Part shown: in pieces, positions 48,320 to 60,500 of the stretch
Position numbering within the stretch: the first letter of the stretch is position 1
How the letters are laid out: every line of letters starts with the position of its first letter
DNA from: Anas platyrhynchos
Lineage: Eukaryota > Chordata > Aves > Anseriformes > Anatidae
DNA length: 64,000 nt
Direction: 5' to 3'
Assembly: GCF_047663525.1 (NCBI RefSeq)
Contig: NC_092602.1
Span: forward strand, 2,301,501 to 2,365,500
Notes under the pieces: model-generated
The model's input: only the letters and a program-made list of their open reading frames with translations
Told to the model about the DNA's origin: nothing
Databases searched by the model: none
Position numbers and translations under genes: made by a program

Positions 48320-51300
48320 TCTTGGTTTGGATTTGTCTGAGCTGCAAGCACTTGAGGTGTGCTTTTAAATGGTGTTGATTTGGTTCCAAAGCTTTGATGT
48401 GTGTGCTGCCCCGAGACACCAGCACCCTTCCACCAGAGGGAGGTGAGGGCACAGGCACTCAGCTCCCAGACTGCTTCGAGCACTGCTGTGGGTCTGCAGA
48501 ACTGCAGCAGACAAGCCAGAACTCTGCATCTCAGCATCTGGTATATACTGATCCTGGCGTCTGAGCTTGTGGTTTTGGGGTTTTTGCAGCCTCTGATCAG
48601 GGCAGCTGCAGGTCAAGGTTTCTGAGAAGCGCCCAGGCACTGGTTCCCAGAGATGCGTGCGTGGGAGCACTCGCTCAGCTTGGCTAGCATTTATCATCCT
48701 GCTGTGTGTTCCGAGTGAGCTGTGCCTGGAACAAAAGTACTGTTTTGTTGAGACCATTGACTTGACGAAGGCTGTAGTTAAGGACAAGACCAATTTCCTC
48801 TGGTTCTTGAGTTCAAGAACTGTAAATTCTTGGAAGGTCAGTAAACTTCACTGCTCTTCTTACTTTAGCTCGTATGTATAATGAAGTCTTGCTAAAGCAA
48901 CTTGCAATTGGAGGGAATGCATGGGTATAATGCCAGCTGTGGGCATGGCTGTCCTTCCCTGGACAGGAATACGCTGCTGGTATACGTTCTTTCATCTGCC
49001 ACCTCCTCTCATGTACCTTGTGGAAGTACTGCCAAGATTTTTAGAAGGTGAGTGGCTTATTTGCCATTACCAGGCTGCTCTAAAACTGCTGCGGTAATGA
49101 GTTGCGAGGTGCTCAGGGTCTGGTTAGTGTTCAGTTTGTCACTGAAACGTATGGCCCAGATAAACCAGCTCTCTTCTGGGACTTCAGTTAGCAGATGAGT
49201 TTCTGCTCCCTTCTCCTGGAGCAAGCTGATTTTTACATTTTCTAACGTATTTCTATGCTAAACCCAAACCTTTTTTCTACTCTGAAGATCTTCTAAAACA
49301 TTAATCAAACCATGTCATGGTAGCTTCTGATGAGCTCATTAGATCAGGGGTCAGATTGCCTGGTACATGGTTTTCTCACAGATGTACTTTCACCCTCCTA
49401 AATCACATTTGTGGTATCCTTTATAGCTTTATATTCTTCTGCCATCTTATAAAATAGTCACCCATCTTTTATTGATCTAGTTAATAAAACTGGTCTCATG
49501 GTCTCTTACTAACTTGTAGCTAAAGCAACTCACTAACCCAGTTCTGCAATAGCTGTCATTAGCCAGCCACTCTGCATGTCACTGCGTCACACCTTTTTCC
49601 TCTGCCTTTCTGCCCTCAGATGTGGTTTTAGTAACACAGCTGCCTATTCTGGGCTCCGTTTTCTGCTTGACTGCATTCCTCCGTGCTGCTTCACGCACCT
49701 TGGGTTCAGCAGCTGCTCGGAGCAAAGGAAGTCCCACGGCACGATAGTGGAGGTGGGGAGAGGTTCCTGTACTGCTGCCATGAGGCATGGAGGAGAGAAT
49801 GTGCTGGTCTTGTGTCAGGCTGAGATCAAAACTTCACAGGCAGGGGGTGTTTCGTGCCCATTGCTCTGGGCCTGCTGTTTGGGCTGGGCTTCTTGATCAT
49901 TGGAGGGAGAGAATGAGCAGCAGCTGCTGATATCCCATTGTTTTTTTGTAATGATAGATGTATGAACATCTAGTTCGCACACCAAATTTAACAGAGCAGA
50001 ACGTAAGCTTCCTGTGAGACCCTTTCCTCCAGAGCAAGTTGCAAGGGGAGAGCTGTAGCAGGGTGGCTACCAGACCTTGCTGAAGATCACACAAGGCAGC
50101 AGGAAAGTTGTAATAAACCCAGGTTCTCTTGAATCCTCATCTTGTACCTTTCGCAGTAGGCCAGTGTAGTTTAATTTAAATGCGTTAATTAATAATCTGG
50201 AGAAGAGGGATAGTCAGTAACATCTCAGGCACTACTGATGTGGATGTGGTTCTAGACAGCGGGGTGGATGTTTCATTTTTCCGAGGTGGTGCAGGAGCTC
50301 CCTGTGCGCTGCACCGTTGGCTCACGAGGCGCCATGTAAAGCAGCTTGTATTCAAAGCAGGGCCTTGCAAAGCATGAATGACCCTAAGCATGTTCTCCTT
50401 GGGGACCTGGGGCAGCTGTTCAGTTCACAAGGTGATGCTTGAGCTCTTTGCAAGTGCTCTGGTTGGGAAAAAAAAAAAAAGCCCTTCCTATTTCTGTTGC
50501 AAAGAGGGACTTGCACCTCATCCTCAGAAAACATTTTCAAGCAGCTTTCTGGCCTCTTATTTTCATGTGCATTCGCTTTTAAGAAAGCTTTTTCATTGTA
50601 AGATGCAGTTTAACCGCTTCCTCATTCCCCTGGCTGCTTTCTATCCCCGTTCCCTTTGCAAGTGGCCGGGGCTGACACCCAGCTGCAGGGCCCTGGAGGT
50701 GCTGGAACGCAGCTGCCCTGGGGCTGGTACCAGCCTCCTGCCTTGGGGCATGGCCTTGGGCTTTCTGTAGCAGGGGCACAGCGCCCTGACACCAGCATCT
50801 CGGTGCTGAAAGGCTCATAACTGCGATTAACCTCCCGAAAAGCATTCTGTTACTCTAAGAGGAGGCGTGAGAAACAGTAAAGAAGCTCAACATTTATTCG
50901 AGTGACTGCCTTCAGCAAAAGCCACTGCGCATGGGCGCCAGCTGGGTCCTCACCTGAGCTTCCACCAGCAGCATCTCCTCTGGCATTGACGGGCCTCCAG
51001 TGCAGCCCCCGGAGCTCTTTGTAAGCATACCAATTTCTGGGTTATTTGTTTATTTAAGCTCTGGCTTCAGGTCTGTGATCACCCCTGTAGTTGATTCAGC
51101 TCGTGGGGAGCAGCAGCTGGCTGTGTGCTCCCTAAAAACTACGCTTGGGCCTGCCAAGCTCTCGGGAGGGAGGTCTGCAGTTCATAATTCCAGGCCGGAG
51201 CCGTTGCCTTTTCCCACTAGCTGATGGTGTTGGTGTTTTTGGGAGTCAGCTGAGGCCAAAACGCCTAAATGAGCTGGAAACTCCCAGCACAAAGCTCCTC

Positions 51301-52866
51301 CTCCCTGCCCTGCTGCAGCCTTGCTCCTCCGCTGTCCTGCGCTGCCCGCGTCCGGCTGAGCTCTGCAAGTAGGTGCTTGGGGGAAGGTTTTTGGGGTCAG
51401 GGCTTGTGGGCTCCGTGTGGGCATTGCCCATGCACATCCCCCGGGAGGAGCATGTGGGTGGGCTTCAGTGCTGGAGGTGAGAAAACTTTCCTGTTCCAGG
51501 AAAAGTTTTAGGCAGTTTTCCAGGTGGAAATCTCTTCCAAGATATGGGGATCTTTAGGCTTTAAGAGTGTAAAAATGAAGAGCCAACCCCTTTGGGAGGG
51601 AAGGACTGGAAAGGTTTCAGGAAATGTTTCAGGCTTCTCGCAGCACAGAGCTCCCCGATCCTTTTTTCAGCTGAGTTTTCTCAGCGCACTTCCCAAAACA
51701 GCTCGTGTCTGAAGGAAGGAGGGGATCCCTGAATCCAGCCCTGTGCTGGAACACAAACCTATTAACAGACGGGTTAATCGTGGCCTAATTTCTCAGCCTT
51801 CCACCTTTGAAATCCTTCCGATGCCGGGACCTTCACCGCTGGCTGAGCTCTGCTCCCAGGCTCCCTTCCACGCCCGCCCTGAACGGCAGCTTCTCGCGAA
51901 ACCAGTGCGGGACTGACCAAACCCAGATTTTTTCCTTTAAAAAAATAACAAAGCTGCCATTCAGCCGGCGTCTCCTGTTCCAGCAGCTCCCACTAACGGA
52001 CACGTCGGAGCCCAGCTGGGGAAAAAGCTGCACAAGCAGCAAAATGTCGGCACGGGGGGAGCGGGGCCCGGGCAGGGGACGGCGGGGGCCCGGGAAGGAG
52101 CAGTGAGAAGCGGGGGCGGCCTCGGCTCAGCGGTGCTGGGAGAGCCGGGATGGGGCTGTGGTTCTGTGCTGGCATCAGGAGTGGTTTTGGGGCAGGGTTT
52201 GTGGCCGGGTTGCCCAGAAGAGGAAGGGAGAAGGCAGCGGGGCTGTGGAAGGGGAGCGTGGGTGCAGATGGAGCCTTGCCCACAGCCGTTCTCAGCACCA
52301 AGCTGCAGCTGAATCGTCTGTGGGTTTGGGGTGGGGGCTGCAACGTTAAGGAAGGGAAATGGAGGCTGCTTGGCGTGGGGTGGTGGCTCTGGGTTTGACA
52401 TGGAGCTGCTGCAAACAGCAGCACGGGGGCTGAGGAAGCAAACAGAGGCCAGGAAACTTCCAGCCTCCGTCCTCCAGCCTCCGTCGATCCACGTCTAACA
52501 CAAACGCGCCGGCTCCTTCCGACAGAAAATCGGCAGCCGCCTCCTCTCGCATCACGAGACGCGAGATCAGGGCCGGCGTTTTCGTCCTGCAATTGCTGTT
52601 TTGGGGATGTTTGCAAATAGCTGCTGAGGAAGCGCCGCAGCGCTCGGCACCCCGGGGAGGGCGGCGGAGGCTCGCGCCGTGGGAGGTGATGCAAAGCGAG
52701 CACCGTGTAGCAACTTCCCGTCAGCAGGGCTGGTCCACGGACTTCGTCTTCTCAGCCAAGTGTCACACTGTCTTGTCACGCTCACTGCGGTGGCGCAGGG
52801 GACATCTCGTGTCCCCGGCCAGCCCCGCTGTCCCCGGGGAGCTGAGGCTCCGCTCTCGTCCTGCAG
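48320..52866. other. PPP1CC-HVCN1 intergenic region and HVCN1 5' end
   Basis: No coding gene supported. The sequence is mixed until about 51.2 kb and then becomes GC- and CpG-rich (about 51.9-52.8 kb), which is the likely HVCN1 promoter and 5' UTR region. An acceptor-like CTGCAG ends at 52866, 35 bp before the HVCN1 start codon, so at least one non-coding 5' exon probably lies upstream; its position is not clear. Confidence 0.45.
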
Positions 52867-52901
52867 GTGCCGGCAGGGGGATGCCCGCTTGAGCCCGAGC
52901 C

Positions 52902-55900
52902 ATGTCCAGGTACCTGAAGCACTTCACGGTGGTGGGGGACGACCCCGTGCAGTGGAGCAACGACTACCAGAAATGGGAGGAGGAGGAAGAGGAGCATGGG
53001 GGGAAGCAGACGGACTCGGAGATCAAACTGGAGCCCTCCCGGAGCCAGGTCTCCTTCCAGGATGTGATGAAGAAGCTCTTCAGCTCGCACAGGTTTCAGG
53101 TGAGGCAGAACAAGCCCAGGCAAAAGGGAAACGAGGGTGAGGCTTGGCCCAAAGGTGCCCATGAGAGCAGAACCAATACAGTGTGAGGCCAAGGGCTGGG
53201 AATGGTGCTGAGCTCATGAGTGCCATGCACTGGAGTGAGCGCAGATGTCCCCTGAGCAGCAACGAGCCTCGTGGTGGCACAGGGACACAGGGCAGGGTCC
53301 AGCCAGGTCCCCTGGGCAGACACATGCAGGGCAAGGGGGGTCTTTTGGGGATGTTTTGCTGAAGGCAGTTGGCTCGTTGTTGCTGGGAGGGATTCATGTC
53401 AGTTCTTTGCCAACAGATCGTTATTGTCTGCTTGGTCATCGTGGACGCCTTGCTGGTCCTCGGGGAATTGCTTATGGACTTGAAGATCATCCATCCGGAC
53501 AAACATCACATAGCCCCAAAGGTAAAGGGCAAGGAAGAGGCGATGGGAGCTGCTATTTCCCTCTCTGCTGGGGAGCCCTGGAGAGGTGCTTCCAGCCTGC
53601 CCTGCTCACAGGCAGGTGGGAAGGGGTTCCCAGCCCTAAACCTGTGCTCTCTCTTCCCAGGTCTTTCACTACCTCTCCCTTTCCATTTTAACCATCTTCC
53701 TGGTTGAGGTGGGCTTTAAAATCTTCGTCTACGGCCGGGAGTTCTTCCACCACAAGTTCGAAGTGCTGGACGGCGTCGTCGTCGTTGTGTCGTTCATCCT
53801 CGACATCGTCCTCCTCTTCCGAGAGCACGAGTTTGAAGCTGTCGGGCTCCTGATCCTGCTGCGGCTGTGGCGCGTGGCCAGGATCATCAATGGTAGGCAC
53901 ACAGCGGCGGCCGGGGCGCGTGGGCTGGGTCTGTCTGAATTACCCGGGCTCGCCTTTCCCTTCCCCTCTCAAAAGAAGAGAGCAGGGTTCAGTTCTCCCA
54001 GCGAACTCCGGGTTTTCCCTGTGTGTTTTTCATTGCTGGAGCATGGCCTCAGTGGGGCTGTGACTTCTCTGGAGCAGCAGCAACCTGCTGCTTGCGTGGG
54101 CGCAATGTGATGGGCTCGCGGAGAGCCCCTGCTTGAACCCAGCAGTGCGTTCCCCTACGAGCACCCAGATGCCGTTCCTGTATCTCTCCCTCCGGACGGG
54201 GGATGACGCACACCGTGCCTTTGCGTCGTAGGCTCCTCTTGGCTGTGTTTGAACGGGGAGCAAGGTGAACTTCTGCGGCAGAGCGTGGGTTGGAGCGCTC
54301 TGACGTTCTGCTGCGGCTGTCATCCCCCCCAGGGATGCTGGAGGGAACGTCCTGATCTTACTCCGGGTCTTCCTCGCTTGGATTCAAAGCGCTCTGTAAC
54401 GATAGGAATACAAAATGTCCCCAAATCAGGCTTTACTGTTGTAATTGGGAATGGTTGTGGTTAGTTGTGAATTCAGACACTTCTGAATTTACTGTAGCTG
54501 GAACCGTGCCTTACCTCCTATGAAAAGTTGCTTGGGGGGTTAAAAAAATAATGTGGCTATGAGATTATCCCTAATTCCTGAGTAAAAGCGCAGCCCAAGT
54601 ATAGCCCTGAGCCCTTTCTTTGGAGAAATGAGCCCCCAACCTGCAGGCCTGCTGCCTCTGGCACTGGAAACCCAGGCAGGTGTTTCCTTCTGGTGCCCGC
54701 TTTAACGCGTGTTGTTCTGTAAACAGCCAGAGGAGAGCTGTCAGGGAGGAGGAACGTGCTGTTCTTGATGCTCTTTCCAAGCGATTTTTTTTTCCCCCCT
54801 CAGAAAAGGGTGGGAAGAAATTGCTTTCACTGTGGGAGTTGAGTTCACGTGTAATAACCTAGCAGTAAGGCGGGAGAGAAAGTGACACCTCCACCGCAGT
54901 GAAGCTGCATTGCCCTTGCTGCAGAGCTGCACAAGGTGAAGCCAAAGCCGTAGGGGCCCGGTGAGGAGCGGGTTGGAGGGGTGCGATGTCCCCGTGCCTC
55001 CCGTGGAGCCTCAGCCCTTCGCTGAGCCGTGCGCTGCTGTTGGAGCAGGTCCCCGCTACGTGAAACCTGCCAAAACGCGGCCCCTCGCTGCAACAAAGCC
55101 GCTGGTTACATCCCCCCTGGCTCTACCAAGGGAGCGAATTCAGATTCAGGGTTTGAATGACAGTTTGAGTGATTAATTCAGCTCTGAGGCCAGACTGCCT
55201 CTTCCCAGCAGGGTATCGGTATCCGAATCCCTGGGGTGGCTAATTTAAAAACCTCCTCATTAAGGAAAGCACTTGGGAAAGGTGGTTTAAAGAAAACAGA
55301 ATGAGAGCTCGAGAGGAACAAGGTTAACTCCTTGAACACAGACCCTGTGTACTGCTAACCTCCTGCTAGTGGCTGTTCTACATTGTAAAATGAATCCTCT
55401 GGGAACTGTCTCACAGGTATAATTTTATCCGTAAAGACCCGCTCTGAACAACAAGTGTCCAAGCTAAAGCAAGCAAACCTGAAACTTGTGACAAAGGTGG
55501 AACAACTGGAGCACAGCTGTGCAGAGAAGGTAAGAAAACACTTTTAATTTAACCACGATTTACCTGCCAGCTGCTCTTAAGGACAAGCTGGCCTGGGATC
55601 CTTTTGCAAGCTTGTTGCTCTCAGCTTGGTTTCCTCATCAGCAAGTTGTGGGGTAAGCCGGGCCGAGGAACCGCAGCCTTGTCTGTCCTGCCTGTGCTTC
55701 CCTGAGCTGCTTCTGTTGCAAAGGAATGACGGCTACCTCTGTCCTACTTTAGCCAGGTTGTCCTGTTTTGCTGCAGTGAAACACACTTCAGCAATGCGAA
55801 GATCTGTGGGAACTTGGGAAACGATTTTAAGGTCAGAACTATATTAATGTTAAAACTTTTGTCTCCAACAGGAGCGAGAAATCGAGAGGCTTAACAAGAT

Positions 55901-55937
55901 ACTAAAACAGCACGGACTCACCAGTGAACCAAAATAG
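52902..55937 (+). CDS. HVCN1: HVCN1, voltage-gated proton channel
   Basis: Dimeric voltage-sensor-only channel that lets protons out of cells, important for the phagocyte oxidative burst and sperm pH. Coding exons: 52902-53099, 53417-53521, 53661-53892, 55417-55529, 55872-55937; all GT-AG and in phase, 237 codons. Key residues by alignment to human are present: S1 selectivity-filter Asp76 (human Asp112), Glu83 and Asp87, zinc-binding His104 and His157 (human His140 and His193), Glu117, Lys121, Asp138 and Asp149 of S2-S3, and S4 arginines 169, 172 and 175 in [10 protein letters not shown]. The C-terminal coiled coil (about 180-235), which drives dimerisation, follows. The start MSRYLKHFT aligns with an internal human Met (MSKFLRHFT), so the ~20-residue human N-terminal extension is absent. 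It lies downstream of PPP1CC on the same strand and is convergent with TCTN1. Confidence 0.97.
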
Positions 55938-56201
55938 GAGGCCGGTTTTCCAAGGCAGGGAAGTCTGCGAGTGCAGTGTTGAAACAGAAACATACCAGTT
56001 TGACCTGAAAGGTTTTCCTATCTGCTTGCTTTCTCTTGTACAGCACTGTCTATAAATGTTTTCTATTTGACCACGCTTTGATTAGATGTTGGGATTGCAA
56101 AAACAGCTTTACTGGAAAATTAAACACACACACTCCCAGTAAACAGAGATTTCATAAGACCTTTTTTGTACAGTTGTACAGTAAAAAATGCAAAATAATT
56201 T

Positions 56202-56207
56202 AATAAA
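56202..56207 (+). terminator. HVCN1: HVCN1 poly(A) signal AATAAA
   Basis: AATAAA about 265 bp after the stop codon, preceded by TTTTTGTA and TTGTACAG elements (UGUA-type cleavage factor sites) and followed by GT-rich sequence near 56269-56283. Confidence 0.8.
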
Positions 56208-56229
56208 GACACATCTTTACAAGCTATAC

Positions 56230-57582
56230 ATCTAGGAAGTACCACTCATTTCAAGTAGTTCCTTTTTTGTGTGTGCGCGTGTGATAAGGTTTTTTGTAAC
56301 ATCTTGTAGAAACTTGTAGTACAAGTGATATGAATCCGGACTTAAAAGGTCGCTTCTCCACCAGCTGCCTGTTCATCGCTACGTCTCCTCTTTGCCAGCC
56401 ATCGTTTCATGTTGTTGGTAGTTTCCTCATTTCTGTTGATGCTTCTGCCACTTCATTATTTATAAAACGTTCATTTCCAAAAATACCAACAGACCACTCC
56501 TTTAGCTGACAGTCAAATCAGCACCAAAATAGAGGCAAACGCATGCCATCTTACGTCAAACAATGCTTGATTCTCAACAGCAGATCTGAATTTTGATACT
56601 GTATTATTTCTTTTTCCATTTGTGTGTTCATCTGCAGCCTGCTGAGCTACAAAGTCATCTCCTTCCACAGCTCATAAATCAACACATTAAAAGAATTAGA
56701 ATATGTAAGAACAGATGTAGGTAAGTAGACTGCTGGGAACAGTTAAGATTCCAGAAAAAAAAAATAAATTAGGAAACAAATTCTAAAGGACTGGGCTGAT
56801 ATTTGAACACAATGTGAACTTTTCCAGGTACTAGAAAGTTTTAGAGTTGAAGAGTGAGATTCAGTGAGTGGGGATTTCAAAAGGTGTTGACTGTAGCAGG
56901 CAGCTCCAATTGATTCCAGCCAGTGCCAGCTGGAAGGGTCACTGAGCTCTTCTGAAAGCATCACTTAACTGTTCAGATTTTTAAAAGAAAGGCAATTAAT
57001 TAGTGGTTTGGGGAAAATAGCTAGAAATATGTGGCTTATTCATCTATGGAAATAGATAAAGCAGAGGCCTTATCTAATAGCACATGATTAATTAACAATT
57101 TAGCTCTGCTGTTTGCAGAATAATGAAGCCTCGCTTCCTACGGAGCTGTGCTGTGTCCCTGCGCTCTTCCCCCTTCTGCCTGCGTGTAGGTAGCTCGGAC
57201 TGGCACTAGGTCAGAGCACCCAGCATGATGGGAGGCTGGTGGCTGTACGTGCACCGACTGGCCAGCCTGCAGCCACCATCAGGTCATCCTGCAACCTTCT
57301 TCCTCTCAGCAGAAGCATAACTTGGGAACTTTCTACTAATTCCTTCTTTTTGTTGTTGTTTTCCTCTTCTCCCCTCTCCAGAAGCTTTTGAGAACCCTTG
57401 CAAGTTCTTACCCTTTCTCTCTTGGCCATTTTTGACCCAGCGTGCATATAATTTGGAAGAAACTGATGGGCCAACACAGTGACTGGATAAACCTTGCTTC
57501 TTTAAAAAACAGATTAAAAATCAGAAAAAGCAGAAATGCAGCTTTTTTTGGTTTTGCTTTTTTTTTCCCATGGACACTTACC
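56230..57582. other. HVCN1-TCTN1 convergent gap / TCTN1 3' UTR
   Basis: About 1.35 kb between the HVCN1 poly(A) signal and the TCTN1 stop codon. It should hold the TCTN1 3' UTR on the minus strand, but no clear AATAAA on that strand was spotted. No other gene seen. Confidence 0.45.
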
Positions 57583-60500
57583 TTAGACAAATGGAAAGAA
57601 AAAATCAAAAGGTAATTTGGCATTAATGGTGGGCCAAGCTTTATAGCCTGGCTCTGCAGGTGAAGAAATATCCGTGAAAACAACAGAGCTTAGTATAGGA
57701 ATAGTCCTTTCCCTTCCTGAGGGAAGCTGCAATGAAAACACAAATGGGCATTAGCTTCACTCTTCTCTTTATGTGACTGCTTTGTTGAAACCAGGTCATA
57801 TTTTTTTTGCTGTTATTTGTAATAGGAAAAATTTGTAATTTTTTTCATGTATAGTTTCACATTTCTTTTCATGACTGATATATTAATTTTATTGAGAAAT
57901 ATGTTTTGGCAAACAGCCCACAGTTGTGTTTGAATTACAACAGAAACTGTTAGGTACAATCTATTCTAATATGAAATGTTACTTTTAGATAAAGAGATTA
58001 ACTGGGTCACTGTTGCACAGCTGATAGCTAAGCAAAACAAGCCATTCTTTTTATCTTGAATCTTGTAATTTATTTACATACCTGCTTCAGTGTGGTGGTA
58101 GTGGTTGTTGCTGTAACGTTTACTATTCTGGCTTGTGGATTGACTAGGGATCCGTATTTAGTCCACTTCACTTCTATTTCGAGTGATACTGGTATTTGGC
58201 AGGGGCTCTGAAAAGTGTTATAAATTCTCTCATTGTCTGACTTGTACAGGAGTAACCGCATTACTTATTCATCTTATTAAATTGGCAGAATGCCCCCAGA
58301 AAGCCTACTCCAGGAGGTTACCAGAGCTCCTAAGCCACTGCCTCTGAAGGCAGCGTGCGTGTTTACAGCCTTGGCCCTGGGGTGTCCCTGAAGTTTCACC
58401 ATAGGCGACCAACTGACTGTAACTGCACGTTAGGCAGGATTGTTATACACCAGCAGCGCAGGACTTTGGCTCTTAGTGACGGGTCTGAGCTGGCTCTTTT
58501 TAGCAGGAAGGCTTCTCTAAAAGAGATGAATTTCAGTAATGCCGTTGGGACAGGAGAATACCTTTAACTCCACCAAGACAATTTTGAAGCCTACAACCTT
58601 AAATATGTTTAGATACTTCTTTTTGAACTGTCAACTTTCTGTTTACAGAAATCATTTGCTGTTTAGCTGCAAAAAACATGCAGGAAACCTCTACGCAAGC
58701 TGTCATGTAAGGGGTATTCAGCCTACTCTAACCAGCACTTCAACTCTCGCTCTACAGCAAGAGTAAAATTCCTCACTTTTGATTACTGCAGGAGGATTGT
58801 CCCCCAGTTTGTTTCTACATTTTTTTCCAGTAGGTCTGAGAAGCCCAAGCTGATCATGCAGTAGAGGTACAGATCCTAGGAGAGAGGACAGTAAGAGTCA
58901 TGGAGAGGGGAGGAGAGTTAACTTTCACCTGTTCTGAGTTTTGGAGGTGAATTATTGGCACCCAGTCATGCACATTCTCAGCTTGAGAATTTCCAAATGA
59001 GGCCACGTATTCAGGAAAGCTTTGTCCCTTCAGTAAATCTAGGAGGGCCTGAGTCAAGGGCTGGCATTTCACAGCTGCTGTAACTCTTCCAGGAGGAAAA
59101 AAAAAAAAAAAAGTTAAAGCAAAACCCATTGGTTTGGCACAGTAGTAATTCCTCCTTGCTGTCACGCACTGTTCAGGCTTTCTGGCTACAGTTGCTAATG
59201 TACACAATCTTTTCAAGAGAAAGAACACTGTTAATTAAATGACGTTTGTTATAATTAAGTACTCCTACAGCTGTATGAACGTCCCAGGATCTGAACAGAT
59301 CCTAATGGGGCTGAAAGCACTGAATCAAAAGAAGAAAAAAAAAAGTCCTCTTACCGTAACTTACAGCCTGATATCATGTTGTAACCAAACAGCACCGGGG
59401 TTCTGCCCCCCTGTGCTGCGAGGCAGTCCTGGTTGGATGTACTCTGCAGAATGGTGAGTTGACCATATGTGTTGGTACTCTGAATGATGCCAGACGTAAC
59501 ACACAGTTAAAGGGAAATTCACTACTTGATGTGTATCATGAAGAAAGAATCCATAGTCAGATCCTTAAAATATATCTGAAAATAAATCTGAAAATGCCAT
59601 AATAGCTGAAGGCTCCTCTTACAATGTGAAGAAGCACTAGAGTGCATAATGAAGGTCAAAATCTACTTCACAGCCAAAAAGCTTTTTTGTAAAGAACAGA
59701 TAAAATTTATAGATGTCCATGTTAGAAAGTCTTTGTGAAGATAGACCAGAACAAGTGATGAAAGCAAAACTGCAATGGGGAAAGGATATTTCTGTGGCTT
59801 GAAACCTGCTCTTACAGGCAGTCCAGCAACATAACCAGGGTTGCCACTGAGAGGAACTGGCTTTGTATTTACCTGCAACACAGATTTACAGTATTAGTTC
59901 TTATCCTGTACTGAAACGCTTGGAAAACACAGAAATATTGCAGTTATCTTAGGGTTATTAACTGTCTTGAACAATGACAGTAGGAAAACCTCTGTAAGAT
60001 TGCAGCAGTTCTCTAATACTGGGGCAGGCTTTGCTTTTACTGGATGCCCTTGTGCAGAATCACAAGATGACTCTTCTAAATGTGTAAAAATAACTTTGGA
60101 GGCCTTTAATGCCCAGTTCTGAAATGCTGCCTCATTGATGTAGCCAAGGCAAGTTACATTTTACCTTGCTGCTAACAATTGTTCTGATTCAAGTTTAATA
60201 AGTTTTGTAATTAAATGTCTTTCAACAAGTCATCCATAACATCTCTAGCAGTTACCTGAGTAAAGCTGATTTCAAAGCTCTGTTGTACTGAAAGTGCTTC
60301 TTTGTTAATTGCCCCCAAGACAAAAGAAGCAGCTGCTTCTATTATTTCTCCTGCATCTGTGTATGTAATATGATAACTCACCTGAAAATTAAACATTTTA
60401 GATATTAATTAGAACAAGTAGATAAGAGTATGAAACTAGAATAAAGGAATTTAAAACTACGTTAAGTATTGTTTTCTTTCTTCCTTGCTTAAGAGACACT

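Noticed and set aside
52044-52106. Short frame MSARGERGPGRGRRGPGKEQ as an upstream HVCN1 start.
   Set aside because: GC-driven Arg/Gly/Pro string with an in-frame stop and no donor linking it to the HVCN1 exon at 52902.
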